From contig CAAFYY010000109.1 of assembly GCA_900767385.1 (NCBI GenBank), positions 1 through 9,104 of the forward strand: a stretch of 9,104 nt of DNA. Direction: 5' to 3'. The notes below the pieces were generated by a model. It saw only the letters and a program-made list of their open reading frames with translations. It ran no database searches and was not told where the DNA came from. Of this stretch, positions 7,004 to 9,104 are shown one piece after another (the first letter of the stretch is position 1; every line of letters begins with the position of its first letter). The translations under genes and the position numbers were made by a program. The DNA comes from Bacteroidales bacterium. GTDB lineage: Bacteria > Bacteroidota > Bacteroidia > Bacteroidales > Paludibacteraceae.

Positions 7004-8932
7004 ATGGTCTATCTTCAGGTTGAGAATCTCAGCAAGGCTTTTGGCGACCGCGAACTCTTCTCCGACATCTCTTTCGGCGTGGAGCAAGGCACGCGTTGTG
7101 CCTTCGTGGCAAACAACGGCACAGGCAAGACCACACTCCTGAATATCCTCACCGGTCGCGAGCAGCAAGACGCAGGAACGGTGGTTTATCGTCGCGATCT
7201 CCGCGTGGGCTATCTGCCACAGATTCCGGAGTTCAAGGAGGACGACACCGTTGCCCAGGCTTGTTTCCAAAGCGACAACGACCTGGTCAAGGCCATCGAA
7301 CGCTACGAGGAACTGCTCAACGCTCAGATGCGCAACGAAGACGTAGGCGATGAGTTTCAGCAGGCACTCAGCGAGATGGACCGACTGAACGCTTGGGACT
7401 TTGAGACCAACATCAAACAGATTCTCGGCAAACTCGATATTCACGACTGGCAGAAACCGGTGCGCGAACTCAGCGGCGGTCAACAAAAGCGCTTGGCATT
7501 GGCCAACGTGCTCATCACCGAACCCGACCTCCTCATCCTCGACGAGCCAACCAACCACCTCGACCTCGCCATGGTCGAGTGGCTCGAGGAGTGGCTCAAC
7601 CACTCGAAGATGACGCTCATCATGGTGACCCACGACCGCTATTTCCTCGACAACGTCTGCAACGAAATCTACGAACTCGACAACCAGACCCTTTTCCACT
7701 ATAAAGGCAATTACCAGTACTATCTTGAGAAACGCGACGAGCGAATCGCGAACTTCAATGCCGAGACGCAACGTGCCAAGAACCTCTACCGAAAGGAGCT
7801 CGACTGGATGCGCCGTCAGCCTCAAGCACGCGGCACCAAGGCACAGAGCCGCATCGATGCCTTCAAAGAGATTGAGAAGCGTGCCCACGAGCGTCTGGTG
7901 GAGAAGCAGGTGCTGCTCGACGTCAAGGCGACCTACATCGGCTCAAAGATTTTCGAAGCACAATACATCTCCAAATCGTTCGGCGACAAAGTGCTGCTCA
8001 AGGATTTCTACTACAACTTCTCCCGCTACGAGAAGATGGGCATCGTCGGCAAGAACGGCACCGGCAAGAGCACCTTCCTCAAGATGTTGATGGGCGAGGT
8101 GCAGCCCGACAGCGGCCGCTTCGACGTGGGCGACACCGTCCGCTTCGCCTACTACAGCCAGAGCGGCATGGCGTTCAACGAAGAGATGAAAGTCATCGAT
8201 GCCGTGCGAGCCGTGGCAGAAGAAATCGACCTCGGCGGTGGCGTCAAACTCTCAGCCTCGCAGTTGCTGTCGCGATTCCTCTTCAGCCCAAGCCGTCAGC
8301 ACGACTTCATCCATCTGCTCAGCGGTGGCGAAAGACGCAGGCTCTACCTCTGCACCGTGCTGATGAGCAACCCCAACTTCCTCGTGCTCGACGAGCCGAC
8401 CAACGACCTCGACCTCGCCACACTGCGCGTCCTTGAGGAATATCTCATCGGATTCCACGGCTGCGTCATCGTCGTGAGTCACGACCGCTGCTTCATGGAC
8501 AAGGTTGTCGACCACTTGCTCGTGTTCCAAGGCGAAGGCAAAATCAAAGACTACCCTGGCAACTACACCGACTATCGCGCCTTCGAAGCCCTCACCATCG
8601 AGGAGGAGCGCGAGAACGAGGCGAAGGCCGAAGCAGCCAAGAAGCCCAAGCAGGAGAAGTCGAAGAACAACAAGTTCAACGTTAACCTTAACCTTAACCA
8701 GTTTTCCCGTTCCCGTTCCCGTTTGACCTATAAAGAGCAGCGCGAGTTGGAGCAGCTGGAGCGCGACCTCGAGAGCCTCAACCAAGAGAAGCAAACCATA
8801 GAAGATGCCCTCTCCAGCGGCACGTTGGCTTCCGAAGAGATTGTCAAGATGTCGATGCGACTCTCCGAAATCAATCCTCTCATCGACGAGAAAGAGTTCC
8901 GCTGGCTCGAACTCAGCGAGCTCGACAACTAA
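7004..8932 (+). CDS. uup: ABC-F family ATPase, Uup-like
   Basis: This soluble protein has two ATPase domains and no membrane segment; ABC-F proteins bind the ribosomal E site and act on stalled or assembling ribosomes. The product has 642 residues. Domain 1 has the Walker A NNGTGKT (37-43), signature LSGGQQ (156-161) and Walker B DEPTNHLD (180-187). The first Walker A glycine is Ala36, which I recall as usual in Bacteroidetes homologues. The ABC-F linker contains DWMRRQPQARGTK (from 267), the segment that meets P-site tRNA. Domain 2 has GKNGTGKS (349-356), LSGGE (439-443) and DEPTNDLD (463-470). A low-complexity linker (about 535-573) leads to a C-terminal coiled coil (574-642, LTYKEQRELEQLERDLESL), which resembles the Uup C-terminal domain and supports Uup over EttA. 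The linker includes an unusual tract at 559-573 encoded by tandem hexamers. The start is 11 bases after rseP. AAGG at 6997-7000 lies too close to the ATG to be a standard Shine-Dalgarno. Confidence 0.93.
   Translation: MVYLQVENLSKAFGDRELFSDISFGVEQGTRCAFVANNGTGKTTLLNILTGREQQDAGTVVYRRDLRVGYLPQIPEFKEDDTVAQACFQSDNDLVKAIERYEELLNAQMRNEDVGDEFQQALSEMDRLNAWDFETNIKQILGKLDIHDWQKPVRELSGGQQKRLALANVLITEPDLLILDEPTNHLDLAMVEWLEEWLNHSKMTLIMVTHDRYFLDNVCNEIYELDNQTLFHYKGNYQYYLEKRDERIANFNAETQRAKNLYRKELDWMRRQPQARGTKAQSRIDAFKEIEKRAHERLVEKQVLLDVKATYIGSKIFEAQYISKSFGDKVLLKDFYYNFSRYEKMGIVGKNGTGKSTFLKMLMGEVQPDSGRFDVGDTVRFAYYSQSGMAFNEEMKVIDAVRAVAEEIDLGGGVKLSASQLLSRFLFSPSRQHDFIHLLSGGERRRLYLCTVLMSNPNFLVLDEPTNDLDLATLRVLEEYLIGFHGCVIVVSHDRCFMDKVVDHLLVFQGEGKIKDYPGNYTDYRAFEALTIEEERENEAKAEAAKKPKQEKSKNNKFNVNLNLNQFSRSRSRLTYKEQRELEQLERDLESLNQEKQTIEDALSSGTLASEEIVKMSMRLSEINPLIDEKEFRWLELSELDN
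8678..8723 (+). repeat. In-frame double hexamer array inside the ABC-F gene
   Basis: Within codons 559-573 lie AACGTT, two AACCTT units and a partial AACC (8678-8699), then AG and a short T run, then three perfect CCCGTT units (8706-8723). The first part is read as alternating Asn with Val or Leu (NVNLNLNQ). The second is read one base earlier as TCC-CGT, giving three Ser-Arg pairs. Both types recur after the stop codon at 8936-9104 in the same order. The tract lies in a Lys/Ala-rich, probably disordered linker, so it is unlikely to disrupt folding. Confidence 0.9.
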
Positions 8933-8935
8933 ATC

Positions 8936-9013
8936 AACGTTAACGTTAACGTTAACCTTAACGATAACCTTAACCTTAACGATAACCTTAACCTTAACGA
9001 TAACCTTAACCTC
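8936..9013 (+). repeat. Tandem hexamer array, AACSWT type (13 units)
   Basis: Thirteen uninterrupted six-base units begin three bases after the ABC-F stop codon. First come three AACGTT units (8936-8953). Three perfect 18-base copies of AACCTT-AACGAT-AACCTT follow (8954-9007), and then a junction unit AACCTC (9008-9013). AACGTT and its overlap GTTAAC are both self-complementary, so the first part can fold on itself. There is no T tail, so this is not a standard terminator. No gene is seen in this stretch. Confidence 0.95.
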
Positions 9014-9104
9014 CTCGTTCCCGTTCCCGTTCCCGTTCTCGTTCCCGTTCTCGTTCCCGTTCCCGTTCCCGTTCTCGTTCCCGTTCCCGTTCCCGTTCCC
9101 GTTC
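9014..9104 (+). repeat. Tandem hexamer array, CYCGTT type (15 units, runs off the end)
   Basis: Fifteen units in the same six-base register as the preceding array run to the window end, with the first base of a sixteenth. Eleven are CCCGTT and four are CTCGTT (9014, 9038, 9050, 9074). The order gives two perfect 36-base copies (9014-9049 and 9050-9085) followed by three plain CCCGTT units. The contig stops inside the array, so its real length is unknown. The likely cause is an assembly break at the repeat. Confidence 0.95.
9080..9100 (-). other. Potential G-quadruplex motif
   Basis: Four consecutive CCC runs at 9080, 9086, 9092 and 9098, separated by GTT, give four GGG runs with three-base AAC loops on the minus strand. 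This fits the canonical G3-N1-7 quadruplex pattern, with a possible i-motif on the plus strand. It is a consequence of the repeat unit. No function can be read from the sequence. Confidence 0.6.

Noticed and set aside
7109..7132. Defective first Walker A of the ABC-F protein (first Gly replaced by Ala36)
   Set aside because: The essential GTGKT part is intact, and to my knowledge Ala here is common in Bacteroidetes homologues, so it does not indicate loss of function.
6995..7888. Long minus-strand open frame (297 codons) opposite the ABC-F gene
   Set aside because: It lies wholly opposite clear ATPase motifs. Codon bias in the real gene removes antisense stops, and the translation shows no recognisable domain.
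8936..9104. CRISPR array
   Set aside because: The units are contiguous six-base tandem repeats with no unique spacers, and no cas gene is nearby.
8936..9104. Telomere or linear replicon end
   Set aside because: Bacterial linear ends are hairpins or protein-capped, not simple hexamer arrays. A similar short array lies inside a gene, and the contig end is better explained by an assembly break.

Overview
The window looks like one complete short metagenomic contig from a Bacteroidales bacterium, probably of the Prevotella group. The evidence is the protein style of IleRS, RseP and the Uup-type ABC-F ATPase, A-rich leaders without a good Shine-Dalgarno, and a Bacteroidetes-type promoter (a -7 box of the TAnnTTTG form) before ileS. 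The genus is inference. Both ends look artificial. Bases 1-10 match the 3' end of the Illumina TruSeq adapter, and the last 170 bases are a hexanucleotide array in which the sequence simply stops.

Layout: (a) 11-702 is visibly AT-rich and holds the 3' part of an unrecognised gene. Its frame breaks near 345-349 and continues in another frame to 702. (b) 703-893 is intergenic, with two inverted repeats, the second a good terminator candidate, then a promoter. (c) 894-8932 holds four plus-strand genes with gaps of 33, 21 and 11 bases, presumably one operon: ileS (isoleucyl-tRNA synthetase), dxr (second step of the MEP isoprenoid pathway), rseP (site-2 membrane metalloprotease) and a uup-like ABC-F ATPase acting on ribosomes. 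All four are intact housekeeping genes; they share basic growth functions (translation, isoprenoid precursors, envelope proteolysis) rather than one pathway. (d) 8933-9104 is wholly tandem hexamers: 13 units of AACSWT type, then 15 units of CYCGTT type, both with higher-order periodicity.

The most striking point is that the same two hexamer families, in the same order and starting with the same 11-mer, also lie inside the ABC-F gene (8678-8723). There they encode an in-frame Asn-Leu / Ser-Arg tract in the linker between the second ATPase domain and the C-terminal coiled coil. This suggests a repeat that spreads or expands and is tolerated in a disordered linker because its six-base unit keeps the frame. 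No CRISPR array, tRNA, rRNA, insertion sequence or defence system was found.
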